From the NCBI RefSeq assembly GCF_014154935.1, contig NZ_JACEHH010000065.1, forward strand, positions 1 to 40,188: a stretch of DNA of 40,188 bases, given 5' to 3'. Below the pieces are notes generated by a model. It saw only the letters and a list, made by a program, of their open reading frames with translations. It was not told where the DNA came from and ran no database searches. The position numbers were made by a program, and so were the translations under genes. This document shows, in pieces, positions 1-8,116 of this stretch. Position 1 is the stretch's first letter, and each line of letters starts with the position of its first letter. Source of the stretch: Stieleria mannarensis (GTDB taxonomy: Bacteria; Planctomycetota; Planctomycetia; Pirellulales; Pirellulaceae).

Positions 1-60
1 CGATCGGGGTGCCCGGGCGCCGCGCCGAGAATCACAACGCCGCAACGGGAGCGATGGGGC

Positions 61-265
61 CGAGGTCGTGCGGTTTTTCTCCTTTTATAGATGAGGCGTT
101 TACGCGTTCACCCTCCCTCTGGGAGGGTCGCGGAGGAGTGAGCGACGACGCGGGGAGGGTCGTCTGTGGCTCGGAGCCAATCGAACACCACGAATCGACC
201 CTCCCCTCGCTGCGCTCGACCCTCCCAGCCAGGGAGGGTGAATTCCCAAAAACCGCACGACCTCG
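61..265. repeat. Palindromic repeat family B, copy 1, with 18-bp perfect terminal inverted repeats
   Basis: The element is 205 bp and starts with CGAGGTCGTGCGGTTTTT (61-78). It ends with the exact reverse complement at 248-265. Inside are GGGAGGGTCG-type palindromic blocks: CCCTCCCTCTGGGAGGG near 110-127, and a second block near 199-240 that ends CAGGGAGGGTGAATTCCC. No open frame in it looks like a protein. A second copy of the core lies in opposite orientation at 5284-5449 and a short remnant at 9793-9826. The size and terminal repeats resemble a miniature inverted-repeat element, but I see no clear target-site duplication, so mobility is an inference. Confidence 0.75.
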
Positions 266-268
266 ACC

Positions 269-308
269 AATAGGACCTATATGTCGCATGTGTCGCATTG
301 GTCCTATT
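269..308. repeat. 40-bp hairpin repeat with AATAGGACC arms
   Basis: Arms AATAGGACC (269-277) and GGTCCTATT (300-308) are exactly complementary. The 22-base loop holds the direct repeat TGTCGCAT twice (282-289 and 291-298). It lies four bases after the end of the 205-bp element. It could be an independent small repeat or an RNA hairpin; no coding function is visible. Confidence 0.6.
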
Positions 309-335
309 TCCCCCTGACAATTTCCAGCACCCCGT

Positions 336-400
336 GGCCGGTAAACCGGCCAAACGCCCGCCCAGAAGGGCTGGCGTACGGTCGGCGGGAAAGCCCGCCG
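336..400 (-). terminator. Hairpin cluster downstream of nadK, possible terminator
   Basis: Two strong stems lie just after the nadK stop codon: GGCCGG/CCGGCC (336-341 with 346-351, loop TAAA) and CGGCGGG/CCCGCCG (383-389 with 394-400, loop AAAG). A weaker GCCCGCC/GGGCTGGC pairing lies between them. The position fits transcript ending or 3'-end protection. No T-run follows, so a classical intrinsic terminator is not proven. They may instead be intergenic repeats like the chain at 29960-30334. Confidence 0.4.
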
Positions 401-408
401 TGGCTTAC

Positions 409-1299
409 CTACAGCGATCCGCCCCAGCCCAGTTTCTCGCGCAGGGTGCGGTAGTCGTTTTGCCCGGGGACGGACAACATTTCGAAGGTGTGATCCGAAC
501 GCTGAACCTGGACGCGGTCTCCCGGCAGCAGTTGGCTGAGGATTCGGCCGTCGACGACCACGCTGGTCGATTCGTTGGGTTCGCTGACGGTCAGTTCGAA
601 CACCGTGTCAGCGGAATCGACCAAGGGGCGATAGGTCAGCGTGTGGGGGCTGATCGGCGAAATCACGACGGCTTGCAGATTGCGTCGCAGGATCGGGCCA
701 CCAGCCGACAGGTTGTGTGCGGTGGATCCGACCGGCGTCGCCAGGATCAATCCGTCACAGCGATAACGTGTCGCCAGATTTCCATCGGCGAACAGGTCGA
801 TGCCCAGGATCTGGTACGGTGGCCCGCCCAGCACGGCGACTTCGTTCAAAACCAGTTGTTCGCAGACGGTTTTCCCGTCACGAATCAAGCTGACCTCCAG
901 CATCAGGTGGTCGATGACCTCAAATGCCCCGCAGCACACCTGGGGCCAGACTTCCAAGAAGTCGTCGGGGGAGAGCGCGGCCAAAAAGCCGAGGTTGCCG
1001 CAGTTGATGCCCAGCACCGGGATCTTCTTTCCCGCCAGCTGACGAGCGGTTTGCAGGATCGACCCGTCACCGCCCAGGACGATCACCAGGTCGATGTCTG
1101 GATCGTCGAAGCCGTACTGGAAGTGGAAGTCTTCGGCGACGATTTCGGCGTGCTGGGCGATCAGCGGTCGCAGGCGGACCGCTTCGCTGCGGACGCGATC
1201 GCGATCCGGGGCGCCGAGGATTGCAACGCGGGGGACGTTGCGGTGACCGCTGGGCCAGATTCGATTGTTCGATCGGTATTCGGCGGGGTTGCGCGTCAT
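409..1299 (-). CDS. nadK: NAD kinase
   Basis: Cytoplasmic enzyme that phosphorylates NAD+ to NADP+ with ATP or polyphosphate. The 296-residue product has the family marks in order: the GGDGS nucleotide loop (residues 76-80, where GGDGT is commoner), the GINCGNLGFLA block (98-107), the NE pair (152-153), and CDGLILATPVGSTAHNLSAG around 181-200, which binds the NAD ribose and diphosphate. Length is normal for bacterial NadK. The gene follows dxs on the same strand after 458 bases filled largely by three tandem palindromes, so it may be transcribed apart from dxs. The ATG at 1299 is the furthest upstream start; family similarity begins about 24 residues later (VPRVAILGA), so a shorter start is possible. 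NADPH supply fits the neighbouring isoprenoid genes, but this link is only contextual. Confidence 0.93.
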   Translation of the reverse strand: MTRNPAEYRSNNRIWPSGHRNVPRVAILGAPDRDRVRSEAVRLRPLIAQHAEIVAEDFHFQYGFDDPDIDLVIVLGGDGSILQTARQLAGKKIPVLGINCGNLGFLAALSPDDFLEVWPQVCCGAFEVIDHLMLEVSLIRDGKTVCEQLVLNEVAVLGGPPYQILGIDLFADGNLATRYRCDGLILATPVGSTAHNLSAGGPILRRNLQAVVISPISPHTLTYRPLVDSADTVFELTVSEPNESTSVVVDGRILSQLLPGDRVQVQRSDHTFEMLSVPGQNDYRTLREKLGWGGSL

Positions 1300-1371
1300 G
1301 GATTTCTATCGCCCCGAGGGGCAGGACCCTAAAGTGAAAAGGCGACACATCACGACAAGTCTACCGCAACT

Positions 1372-1702
1372 TTGTTTTCGATTGGGCCGGATAGTCGCCG
1401 TCCTCTCCGAGGTCGGCGCGGCGGAAAGCTTCGCTTTTTCGCGCCCGCGCCGAGTTCGGAGCACACGGCGACTGTGGCTTCGTTTTCGGTTGGGCTGGAT
1501 AGTCGCCGTCCTCTCCGAGGTCGGCGCGGGGGAAGCTTCGCTTTTGAGGGCGCCGAGTTCGGAGCACACGGCGACTGTGGCTTCGTTTTCGGTTGGGCTG
1601 GATAGTCGCCGTCCTCTCCGAGGTCGGCGCGGGGGAAGCTTCGCTTTTGAGGGCGCCGAGTTCGGAGAACACGGCGACTGTCGCTTCGTTTTCGATTGGG
1701 CT
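1372..1702. repeat. Three tandem copies of palindromic repeat family A
   Basis: Three units lie head to tail, with cores at 1394-1472, 1502-1575 and 1605-1678 (period 108, then 103 bases). Each core is an imperfect hairpin. In copy 2, arm 1502-1527 (begins GTCGCCGTCC, ends TCGGCGC) pairs with arm 1550-1575 (begins GCGCCGAG, ends CGGCGAC) at 21 of 26 positions. The loop contains AAGCTTCGCTTTT. Copies 2 and 3 differ at one base in 74, which points to recent duplication. The spacer TTCGTTTTCGRTTGGGC is shared. A fourth copy, inverted, lies at 36688-36790. Sitting between dxs and nadK, the array could end or stabilise the dxs transcript. Confidence 0.85.
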
Positions 1703-1757
1703 GCGAGGTGCCGATCCCGGTTTCTTGACCAGCTCAAATCTGATTCGGGCAGCGGGC

Positions 1758-3713
1758 TCACGCAATGGTCGATGTCGCCGGGGCGGCTTGGCGGCACCGC
1801 TCGGCGATCGCTTCGGGGCTGAGGCCGCATTGGTGGAGCAGGTCGTTTCGATCGCCGTGTTCGACAAAGCGGTCGGGAAGGCCGAGTGTTTGGACGCCTC
1901 GGGTATCCAGTCGCTGTTCGACGGCGGATTCCAGGAAGGCGGATCCGAAGCCGCCCATCACCGCGTTCTCTTCGACGGTCAGCACAAACCGCCCGGTTTC
2001 GATGCTCTGTTTGACCATCTGGCCGTCGATCGGTTTGGCGAACCGGGCGTTGATGACGCAAATGTCCAATTCGCCTTCCAGCAGTTCGGCAGCCTCGAGG
2101 GCGTTTTCCAGCATGGCGCCGAAGGCGACGATCGTTCCGTCGGTCCCTTCACGGATGACTTCGCTTTTGCCCAGCTCGATCGCCGGGATCGATTGCTCAC
2201 GCTGGAGCGCGGAGGCTTTGGGGTAGCGGATGCTGCAAGGGTGGTCGTGGTCGAGTGCGAACCGCAACATCATCCCGAGCTCTTCGGCATATCCGGGGGC
2301 CATCACGACCATGTTGGGGAACAGTCGCATGTAGCCGATGTCATAGACGCCGTGGTGGGTGGGGCCATCGGGGCCGGTCAATCCGGCGCGATCGAGCATG
2401 AACACGACCGGCAGGTCTTGCAGCGAAACCTCTTGGAAAATCTGGTCGTAGCTGCGTTGCAGGAACGTGCTGTAGATATCGACGATCGGCCGCGCCCCGG
2501 CCTTGCATTGCCCGGCGGCAAAGGCGACCGCATGGGATTCGCAGATCCCGACATCGAAGAACTGCTTGGGGAACTTTTCGCGAACCGGTTCCAATTTGTT
2601 GCCCTGGCACATCGCCGCGGTGATCACGCTGACTTTTTCGTCGGCCGCCATCGCTTGGCTGATCGCATCGCGGGCGTGCAGGGTAAACGGCGGCAGGCCG
2701 TCGCTGTGTCGCGGCACCGGTTTGCCGTCGCGGTCTTCGAATGCCGGCGGGGTGTGAAAGAACACGGGGTCGGCGGCGGCGGGTTTGTACCCGTGGCCTT
2801 TTTCGGTCACCACGTGCAACAACACCGGGCCTTTCATTTCCCGGGCCATCGCCAGGTACTTTCGAACCAACGCGATGTCATGTCCGTCGATCGGTCCGAC
2901 ATAGCGGATGTTCAATTCTTCGAACAGCATGCCGCCGACCAGACCGGCTTTGACGCCTTCCTTGAGTTGGGCGAGAAACCGTTCGGCCGGGTCACCGAAC
3001 ATCGGGATCTGTTCGAGCAGCTTTCCGACTTCGCTTTTCAGGCCCGTGTAATAGGGGTTGCTGCGGAGGCGATCCAGGTAGCCGGCGACGGCCCCGACGC
3101 GGTGGCAGATCGACATCTTGTTGTCGTTCAGGACGATCGTCAGGTCGTCTTCCAGATGGCCGGCGTTGTTGAGTGCTTCGAACACGATGCCGCTGGGGAA
3201 GGCGCCGTCGCCGATCACCGCGACGGTGCGGCGGTCGGGTTGGCCGACCATCAAATCACCGCTGCGCAGGCCGACTGCGGTGCTGACGCTGCAGCCCGCG
3301 TGGCCGGTCATGAACAGGTCGTACTCGCTCTCGTCCGGGTTGGGGTAACCCATCAATCCGCCTTGGGTGCGGATCGAGGGGAAGTTGTGGTAGCGCCCGG
3401 TGACCAGTTTGTGGGGATAGATCTGGTGCCCGGTGTCCCAGATCAGGCGATCGGTGCGAAAGTCGAATTCGCAGTGCAGGGCCAAGCAGAGTTCGACGAC
3501 GCCCAGGTTGGAGGCGAAGTGGGCCGTCCGGGTCGCCAGCAGGTTGCACAGCACGTCACGGATTTCGTCGGCGGTCGACTCCAGTTGCTGGGGCGAAAAA
3601 TCACGCAGGCCCGTCGCGTCTTTCAAGCTCGCCAGGAGAGGGTGTTTTGGGTCGTTCAATGTGGCTTCCTGTTGGGGGCGGTCCGCGGCGTCGGTCCGTT
3701 GCTGCGGCGGCAA
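1758..3713 (-). CDS. dxs: 1-deoxy-D-xylulose-5-phosphate synthase
   Basis: Thiamine-diphosphate enzyme that condenses pyruvate and glyceraldehyde 3-phosphate, the first step of the MEP isoprenoid pathway. The 651-residue length is normal. Visible family parts: GHQIYPHKLVTGR (about 95-107), the ThDP/Mg motif GDGA...LNDNKMSI (168-202), the transketolase-like middle domain with the catalytic-type Glu in GICESHA (usual form GIAEQHA), and YSTFLQRSYDQ with DRAGLTGPDGPTHHG. Two normally stable spots differ from the common pattern: GDGAFPSG for GDG(A/S)(I/L)T(A/G)G, and CESHA for AEQHA; the key Glu and His remain. The start lies 25 bases after the ispA stop, so the two genes are co-transcribed and dxs closes the xseB-ispA-dxs run. 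Confidence 0.95.
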   Translation of the reverse strand: MPPQQRTDAADRPQQEATLNDPKHPLLASLKDATGLRDFSPQQLESTADEIRDVLCNLLATRTAHFASNLGVVELCLALHCEFDFRTDRLIWDTGHQIYPHKLVTGRYHNFPSIRTQGGLMGYPNPDESEYDLFMTGHAGCSVSTAVGLRSGDLMVGQPDRRTVAVIGDGAFPSGIVFEALNNAGHLEDDLTIVLNDNKMSICHRVGAVAGYLDRLRSNPYYTGLKSEVGKLLEQIPMFGDPAERFLAQLKEGVKAGLVGGMLFEELNIRYVGPIDGHDIALVRKYLAMAREMKGPVLLHVVTEKGHGYKPAAADPVFFHTPPAFEDRDGKPVPRHSDGLPPFTLHARDAISQAMAADEKVSVITAAMCQGNKLEPVREKFPKQFFDVGICESHAVAFAAGQCKAGARPIVDIYSTFLQRSYDQIFQEVSLQDLPVVFMLDRAGLTGPDGPTHHGVYDIGYMRLFPNMVVMAPGYAEELGMMLRFALDHDHPCSIRYPKASALQREQSIPAIELGKSEVIREGTDGTIVAFGAMLENALEAAELLEGELDICVINARFAKPIDGQMVKQSIETGRFVLTVEENAVMGGFGSAFLESAVEQRLDTRGVQTLGLPDRFVEHGDRNDLLHQCGLSPEAIAERCRQAAPATSTIA

Positions 3714-3738
3714 GGTGATGGCTTGAAATGGCTTGGAG

Positions 3739-4755
3739 TCAGTGGGGGCGAGCGAGGACGTAATCTGCCAGGTGTTCTAACCGCCAGGCGGACGGTTCGA
3801 AAACAGCCAGATGAGATTTTGCAGATTGAACCAGGTCGCTGGCAAACGTTTGTGCTTGGTCGAGCCCCAACAGTCCGGGGTAAGTCAGTTTTCCACGCCC
3901 GCTGTCCTTGCCGACTCGCTTGCCCATGCTCGATTCGTCCGCGGTGTGGTCCAGCAGGTCGTCGACCACTTGAAAGGCTAATCCGAGGTCGGCGGCGAAG
4001 GCGGCGAGCGCTTGTGACTGTCGCTCGTCGGCGCCACACAGGGCGGCGCCGAGTTGGAGTGAGGCGGAGAACAGGGCGCCTGTTTTTCGGCGGTGGATCG
4101 ATTCCAAGAACGCGAGCGAGGCATGTTGCTTTGGAGTACGACGGTTCCCCTCCGATGGTTCGGTGGTCGTCGCCGTAGCCAGCTGTTTCAGGTCCGCGGC
4201 AACCGCTTCGGGCAGTTGCCCCGACTCGGCGGCCAGATCATCGGCTTGTCCGCCGACGAGCTGTTCGGGGCCGGCGGCGGCGGCCAGGATTTCGACGGCT
4301 CGGCCGCGGCGCAGCGGATCGGCGACGCTGCGGCAAAGGTGAGAAAACGCCAGGGGCTGGAGGGCGTCGCCCGCCAGAATCGCGGTGGCTTCATCGAATG
4401 CCAAGTGGACGGTCGGCCGTCCGCGGCGGAGGTCGTCATCGTCCATCGCCGGCAGGTCATCATGAATCAGCGAGTAGGCATGCACCATTTCCACCGCAAC
4501 CGCCCCGGGCATCGCGTCGTCGAACGATCCGCCACAGGCCTCCGCGGCCATCAGCACCAATGCCGGGCGCAATCGTTTTCCAGGGGCCAGCAACGCATAG
4601 CGGATCGCGTCGGCCAAGCGGTCGGGGCAGCCGTTGCCGAAACTGCACGCGTGCCGGAGTGCCTGTTCGATCGCGGGCAGCAAATCACCGAGCGCGCGAT
4701 CGATGCTCGGCTCGGTGTCGTGCGGTTCAGTTCGGTCGATGGGAGAGGCGGGCAA
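3739..4755 (-). CDS. ispA: Polyprenyl diphosphate synthase (farnesyl/geranylgeranyl type)
   Basis: Trans-prenyltransferase that extends dimethylallyl diphosphate with isopentenyl diphosphate. The 338-residue protein has the first aspartate-rich motif LIHDDLPAMDDDDLRRGRPT (residues 97-114) and the second, DDLLD (265-269), followed by GKDSGRGKLTYPGLLG. The two extra residues inside the first motif (DDLPAMD) are typical of bacterial FPP/GGPP synthases. A hydrophilic insert rich in Thr, Glu and Arg near residue 195-210 makes it somewhat longer than E. coli IspA. Product chain length cannot be decided by eye, so the symbol is by context: it lies between xseB and dxs as in many bacteria. It starts 56 bases after the xseB stop. 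Confidence 0.9.
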   Translation of the reverse strand: MPASPIDRTEPHDTEPSIDRALGDLLPAIEQALRHACSFGNGCPDRLADAIRYALLAPGKRLRPALVLMAAEACGGSFDDAMPGAVAVEMVHAYSLIHDDLPAMDDDDLRRGRPTVHLAFDEATAILAGDALQPLAFSHLCRSVADPLRRGRAVEILAAAAGPEQLVGGQADDLAAESGQLPEAVAADLKQLATATTTEPSEGNRRTPKQHASLAFLESIHRRKTGALFSASLQLGAALCGADERQSQALAAFAADLGLAFQVVDDLLDHTADESSMGKRVGKDSGRGKLTYPGLLGLDQAQTFASDLVQSAKSHLAVFEPSAWRLEHLADYVLARPH

Positions 4756-4811
4756 GGCTGACCACTGGATCGGAAAGGGGTGAACTGGGGTAAATCCCCG
4801 TAGTGTACAGC

Positions 4812-5195
4812 TTAAAAAAGCCCCCCGGTTTCGTCCACGTCGCTGACCGAGCCGCGGGACTTTCTGGCCGGTTTGCGGCCGGCGGCGATCGCGGCTCCGC
4901 TGGGGGGCTGTTTGCCGCCCTGTCCGGTGTCCACCGGTTCGACCGACGCCGTACCGTCTTCGTCCACGCTGGTCAGCACGGCGATGCGTTTTTCAGCACG
5001 CTGCAAAACCTGGTGACAGAGTTTGATTTTTTCGATGCCCCGTTCGTACTGGAGCAACGATTCGGACAGCCCCAGCTCGCCGCCTTCGAGGGCTTCGACG
5101 ACCGTCTCGACTTCCGCGAGGGCGGTTTCGAAGTCGATCGGGGGATCGGTGTCGGCTTTTGGATTTGATGCCGTGCTTTGTTTTTTCTTTGCCAT
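4812..5195 (-). CDS. xseB: Exodeoxyribonuclease VII small subunit
   Basis: Small subunit of the nuclease that degrades single-stranded DNA to oligonucleotides; it works with XseA, which is not in this window. The core PIDFETALAEVETVVEALE...LGLSESLLQYERGIEKIKLCHQVL spans about residues 19-65 and matches the two-helix XseB fold. At 127 residues it is longer than the usual 70-85 because of a charged, Gly- and Pro-rich tail after residue 75, probably disordered. The start is the ATG of MAKKKQ; the frame stays open further upstream, but only through the repeat element and antisense to mnmA, so that extension is not believable. Confidence 0.88.
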   Translation of the reverse strand: MAKKKQSTASNPKADTDPPIDFETALAEVETVVEALEGGELGLSESLLQYERGIEKIKLCHQVLQRAEKRIAVLTSVDEDGTASVEPVDTGQGGKQPPSGAAIAAGRKPARKSRGSVSDVDETGGLF

Positions 5196-5283
5196 GATTG
5201 CTCGGCTTTTAGCTTCGGGGTGGCCTGTGAACGCAAGATTTAAAGTCGTCGAATTCCTGAGGGAACTCTCCCTTCCCGGGAGC

Positions 5284-5449
5284 CTGCGGTTTATGGGAAT
5301 TAACCCTCCCTGGAAGGGAGGGTCGAGCGTAGCGAGGGGAGGGTCGATTCGTGGCGTTTGAATACCTCCGCTCCACAGCAAACCCTCCCCGCGTCGTCGC
5401 TCACTCCTCCGCGACCCTCCCAGAGGGAGGGTGAGGGCGTAAACGCCTG
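5284..5449. repeat. Palindromic repeat family B, copy 2 (inverted relative to copy 1)
   Basis: This stretch of the 379-base gap between mnmA and xseB is, as its reverse complement, closely similar to 95-258. It shares GGCGTTTACGC, the CCCTCCCTCTGGGAGGGTCG block, GGAGGAGTGAGCGACGACG, CACGAATCGACCCTCCCC and GGAGGGTTAATTCCCA. The 18-bp outer inverted repeats of copy 1 are not intact here. I see no gene in the rest of the gap. Confidence 0.75.
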
Positions 5450-5574
5450 CAATGTAAGAAGTTAAAAATCGCTCGACGTCTCCGAGGGGGTTTTGTCTTG
5501 ACTTGAATGCGTATGCCGTCGCATACGCGTCGCGTCTGGCATTTTCGCGATCGCGGGTCGTTTGTCGATGCCGG

Positions 5575-6756
5575 CTACTCGATCCAGCCGCCGCCCAGGA
5601 CTTGGGTGCCGTGGTAGACGACGGCGGCTTGCCCGGGGGCGACCGCGTCGACGGGGCGGTCAAAGCGAACGCGGAATCGATCCGGCGCGGCGAGGTCGAT
5701 TTGGATCGATGCCGGTTGCGGGGACCCGTTGTAGCGGATCTGAACGGCCAGACGATCGGTTGGGTCCGCCGCGTGGCCGAGTGGGGCCAGCGATTCCGGA
5801 TCGACCAACCAATTCGCGTCGGCAGCGGAAAACTCCTCGCAGGCCAACGATTCCTTTTCGCCGAGCACCACCTGATTGGTCTGGGGGTCGATCCGGACGA
5901 CGAAGTGCGGCGTACCCAGGGCGATCCCCAAGCCTTTGCGTTGCCCGACGGTGAAGGCTTCGTAACCGTCGTGGGTGCCGACCACGCGGCCGTCGGTCGT
6001 GACAAATTCGCCGGCCGTTGTCCCGGCCCGACTCGGGCGACGCGCTTTGACGAAGTCGCTGTGGTGTCCCTGGGTGACGAAGCAGATCTCTTGGCTGTCG
6101 CGTTTACCGGCCACGCCGAGTTGAAGGCTTTCGGCGATGGTGCGGATTTCGGTTTTTCGGTAGTCACCGACCGGCAGCAACATTCGTGGCAGACGTCCGC
6201 GACCGATCCCGAACAACGCGTACGATTGATCTTTATTGCTGTCCAGCCCGCGGTGCAGTTGGCCGTCGATCATGCGGGCATAGTGTCCGGTCGCCAGGTA
6301 GTCCGCTTCGACGCCCTCGGCATAGTCGAACAATCGGCCGAACTTGATCCAATGATTGCATTTCACGCAGGGGTTGGGGGTGCGGCCGTTAAGGTAGTCG
6401 TCGACGAAGTAGTCGACGATGCGACGAAAGTCGGCTTGCAGGTCCAGTGCATAAAAGGGGATGCCGAACTTGGCGGCGACACGTTTGGCGTCGGCGGCAT
6501 CGCTGGCGGTGCAGCAGCCTTGTTTGTGATCGGCGCGTTCGCCGCTCAGGTTTCCCGAACCGGCAGGGCCCCCCAAGACGGGAAGCGAGGAGGTCGAGCT
6601 GCCGCGATCGGCCGAGCCGTCGATCTTGCACACCTGGCTGGATTCTTCTCCGTGGCGCATGAAGACCCCGATCACTTCGTGTCCGGCCTCGAGCAACAGA
6701 TGTGCCGCGACACTCGAATCGACTCCCCCACTCATCGCCAGGACCACGCGTGCCAT
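5575..6756 (-). CDS. mnmA: tRNA-specific 2-thiouridylase MnmA
   Basis: ATP-dependent enzyme that puts sulfur on U34 of tRNA-Lys, -Glu and -Gln. The 393-residue protein starts with the PP-loop LAMSGGVDSSVAAHLL (6-21). The catalytic cysteine lies in TPNPCVKCN (Cys130) and the second, persulfide-forming one in SQEICFV (Cys225); between them are GHYARM and DQSYALFG. The C-terminal beta-barrel part includes TVGQRKGLGIALG. A Gly/Ser-rich insert (residues 45-82) carries a Cys-Cys pair (81-82) before ASDAADAKRVA; a CC pair before this segment is common in the family. A GGGAGG sequence lies 13 bases before the ATG. It runs divergently from prfB, from which it is separated by 80 bases. Confidence 0.95.
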   Translation of the reverse strand: MARVVLAMSGGVDSSVAAHLLLEAGHEVIGVFMRHGEESSQVCKIDGSADRGSSTSSLPVLGGPAGSGNLSGERADHKQGCCTASDAADAKRVAAKFGIPFYALDLQADFRRIVDYFVDDYLNGRTPNPCVKCNHWIKFGRLFDYAEGVEADYLATGHYARMIDGQLHRGLDSNKDQSYALFGIGRGRLPRMLLPVGDYRKTEIRTIAESLQLGVAGKRDSQEICFVTQGHHSDFVKARRPSRAGTTAGEFVTTDGRVVGTHDGYEAFTVGQRKGLGIALGTPHFVVRIDPQTNQVVLGEKESLACEEFSAADANWLVDPESLAPLGHAADPTDRLAVQIRYNGSPQPASIQIDLAAPDRFRVRFDRPVDAVAPGQAAVVYHGTQVLGGGWIE

Positions 6757-6836
6757 GTATAGTTTTCAACCTCCCGGAAATGTCTTTTCAAAGTTAAGAA
6801 AATTCGTCGTGATCGGCGAAAAGGATGTGATCACTG

Positions 6837-7964
6837 ATGGACGCGGAAATGGTTCAGCGCAGTGAAAAGATCGAAAAACGCCTGAAACTGCTCGCCGAAT
6901 CCTTGGACCATCGCGGCAAGGCGGGGCAGATCAAAAAAATCGAAGCCAAGATGGGCCAACCGGATTTCTGGGACGACAACGAAGCGGCCCAAAAGACGGT
7001 TGGTGAACTCAAAGCTCTAAAAGCCATTGTCGGCCCTCTGGACGAATTGTCCAGCAGCGTCGAGGACTTAAGTGTCCTGATGGAGATGGCCGAGGAAGAC
7101 GAATCGGTGGCCGCTGAGGTTAACGAAGAACTTGCGCGCCTGGAGAACATCCTGGACGATTTGGAGCTCAAGGCGCTGCTGAGCGGCCCCAATGACAACG
7201 CCGGGGCGATCTTGACCATCAATGCCCGCGACGGCGGCACCGACGCCAACGACTGGGCCGAAATCATGCTGCGGATGTATTCCGCCTGGGCTGTCGATCA
7301 GGACTACAAGATCCAATTGCTCGACCGACATGATAACGAGGAAGCCGGGATCAACAGCGCCTCGATCGCCATCCGAGGACCGATGGCCTATGGCTACCTG
7401 AAAGGGGAGGAAGGGATGCACCGTTTGGTGCGGATTAGTCCGTTTAATAGTGAAGGCAAACGCCAGACCAGTTTTGCCGCCGTCAGCGTCGCTCCGGAAA
7501 TCGACGACAGCATTGAAGTCGAAATCGAAGAGAAGGACGTGCGGACGGACACCTTTCGGGCTAGCGGCGCCGGCGGCCAACACGTCAACAAAACCGACAG
7601 CGCGATTCGGTTGACCCACGTCCCCACCAACACCGTCGTGCAGTGCCAAAGCGAACGCAGCCAGCACCAGAACAAGGCCAACGCGTGGAAGATGCTACGG
7701 GCGAAAATGGCGCGTTTGGAAGAGGAGAAGCGTGAGGCCGAAGTCGCAGCCAAGTACGGCACCCAGGCCCGGACCGGTTTTGGAAGCCAGATCCGCAATT
7801 ACTTCTTGCACCCCGACCAACGTGTCAAGGACGCCCGCACCGGACACTACGTCGGCAATTTCAACAGCGTCATCGACGGCAGTGAGTTGCAAGGATTCCT
7901 GGATGCATTTCTGCGCTGGCGGGCGGGCGACAAAACGGTCGCCAGCGAGGAAGAAGACGAGTGA
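6837..7964 (+). CDS. prfB: Peptide chain release factor 2
   Basis: Class I release factor that reads UAA and UGA and releases the finished peptide at the ribosome. The 375-residue product shows the stop-codon recognition tripeptide SPF (201-203), which marks RF2 rather than RF1 (PxT), and the catalytic GGQ (246-248) in GAGGQHVNKTDSAIRLTH. The N-terminal helical domain runs to about residue 110. The frame is continuous from the ATG; the in-frame UGA with CUU shift site that regulates many prfB genes is absent. AAGG lies 12 bases before the start. The neighbour mnmA is divergent, and both serve translation. Confidence 0.95.
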   Translation: MDAEMVQRSEKIEKRLKLLAESLDHRGKAGQIKKIEAKMGQPDFWDDNEAAQKTVGELKALKAIVGPLDELSSSVEDLSVLMEMAEEDESVAAEVNEELARLENILDDLELKALLSGPNDNAGAILTINARDGGTDANDWAEIMLRMYSAWAVDQDYKIQLLDRHDNEEAGINSASIAIRGPMAYGYLKGEEGMHRLVRISPFNSEGKRQTSFAAVSVAPEIDDSIEVEIEEKDVRTDTFRASGAGGQHVNKTDSAIRLTHVPTNTVVQCQSERSQHQNKANAWKMLRAKMARLEEEKREAEVAAKYGTQARTGFGSQIRNYFLHPDQRVKDARTGHYVGNFNSVIDGSELQGFLDAFLRWRAGDKTVASEEEDE

Positions 7965-8088
7965 CATGTCCGCACGCGCCGTCAGCGTTGCGACACACCT
8001 GTGCTCTGATCATCTGGTCAGGTGCGTCAGATTGACATCGATTTGCGTCACACCCGCGTTTTTGCTGGTTGTTCCCCAGTAAATCTGC

Positions 8089-8116
8089 TCGACAGCCCCC
8101 CGTTGTTGAATATAAC
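8089..8116 (+). promoter_or_regulatory. Candidate sigma-70-type promoter upstream of the membrane protein
   Basis: TCGACA (8089-8094) and TATAAC (8111-8116) are each one base from consensus and are separated by 16 bases. They lie in the 310-base gap after prfB, about 160 bases before the next start codon, so the leader would be long. A hairpin GGAATG/CATTCC (8225-8230 with 8238-8243) lies in that leader. Nothing else is recognisable in the gap. Confidence 0.35.

Noticed and set aside
298..1332. Plus-strand open frame of 344 codons over nadK
   Set aside because: Antisense to NAD kinase, whose catalytic motifs are all intact.
1394..1678. CRISPR-like array
   Set aside because: Three long palindromic units with almost identical spacers and no cas genes; the period is about 103 bases. 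These are tandem repeats, not a CRISPR array.
1593..4178. Plus-strand open frame of 861 codons opposite dxs and ispA
   Set aside because: It is antisense to two clear enzymes, has no family motifs and no ribosome-binding site; long shadow frames are expected in GC-rich DNA with strong third-position bias.
5196..6167. Long N-terminal extension of xseB
   Set aside because: The frame is open by chance across a palindromic repeat and antisense to mnmA; XseB similarity starts only after MAKKKQ.
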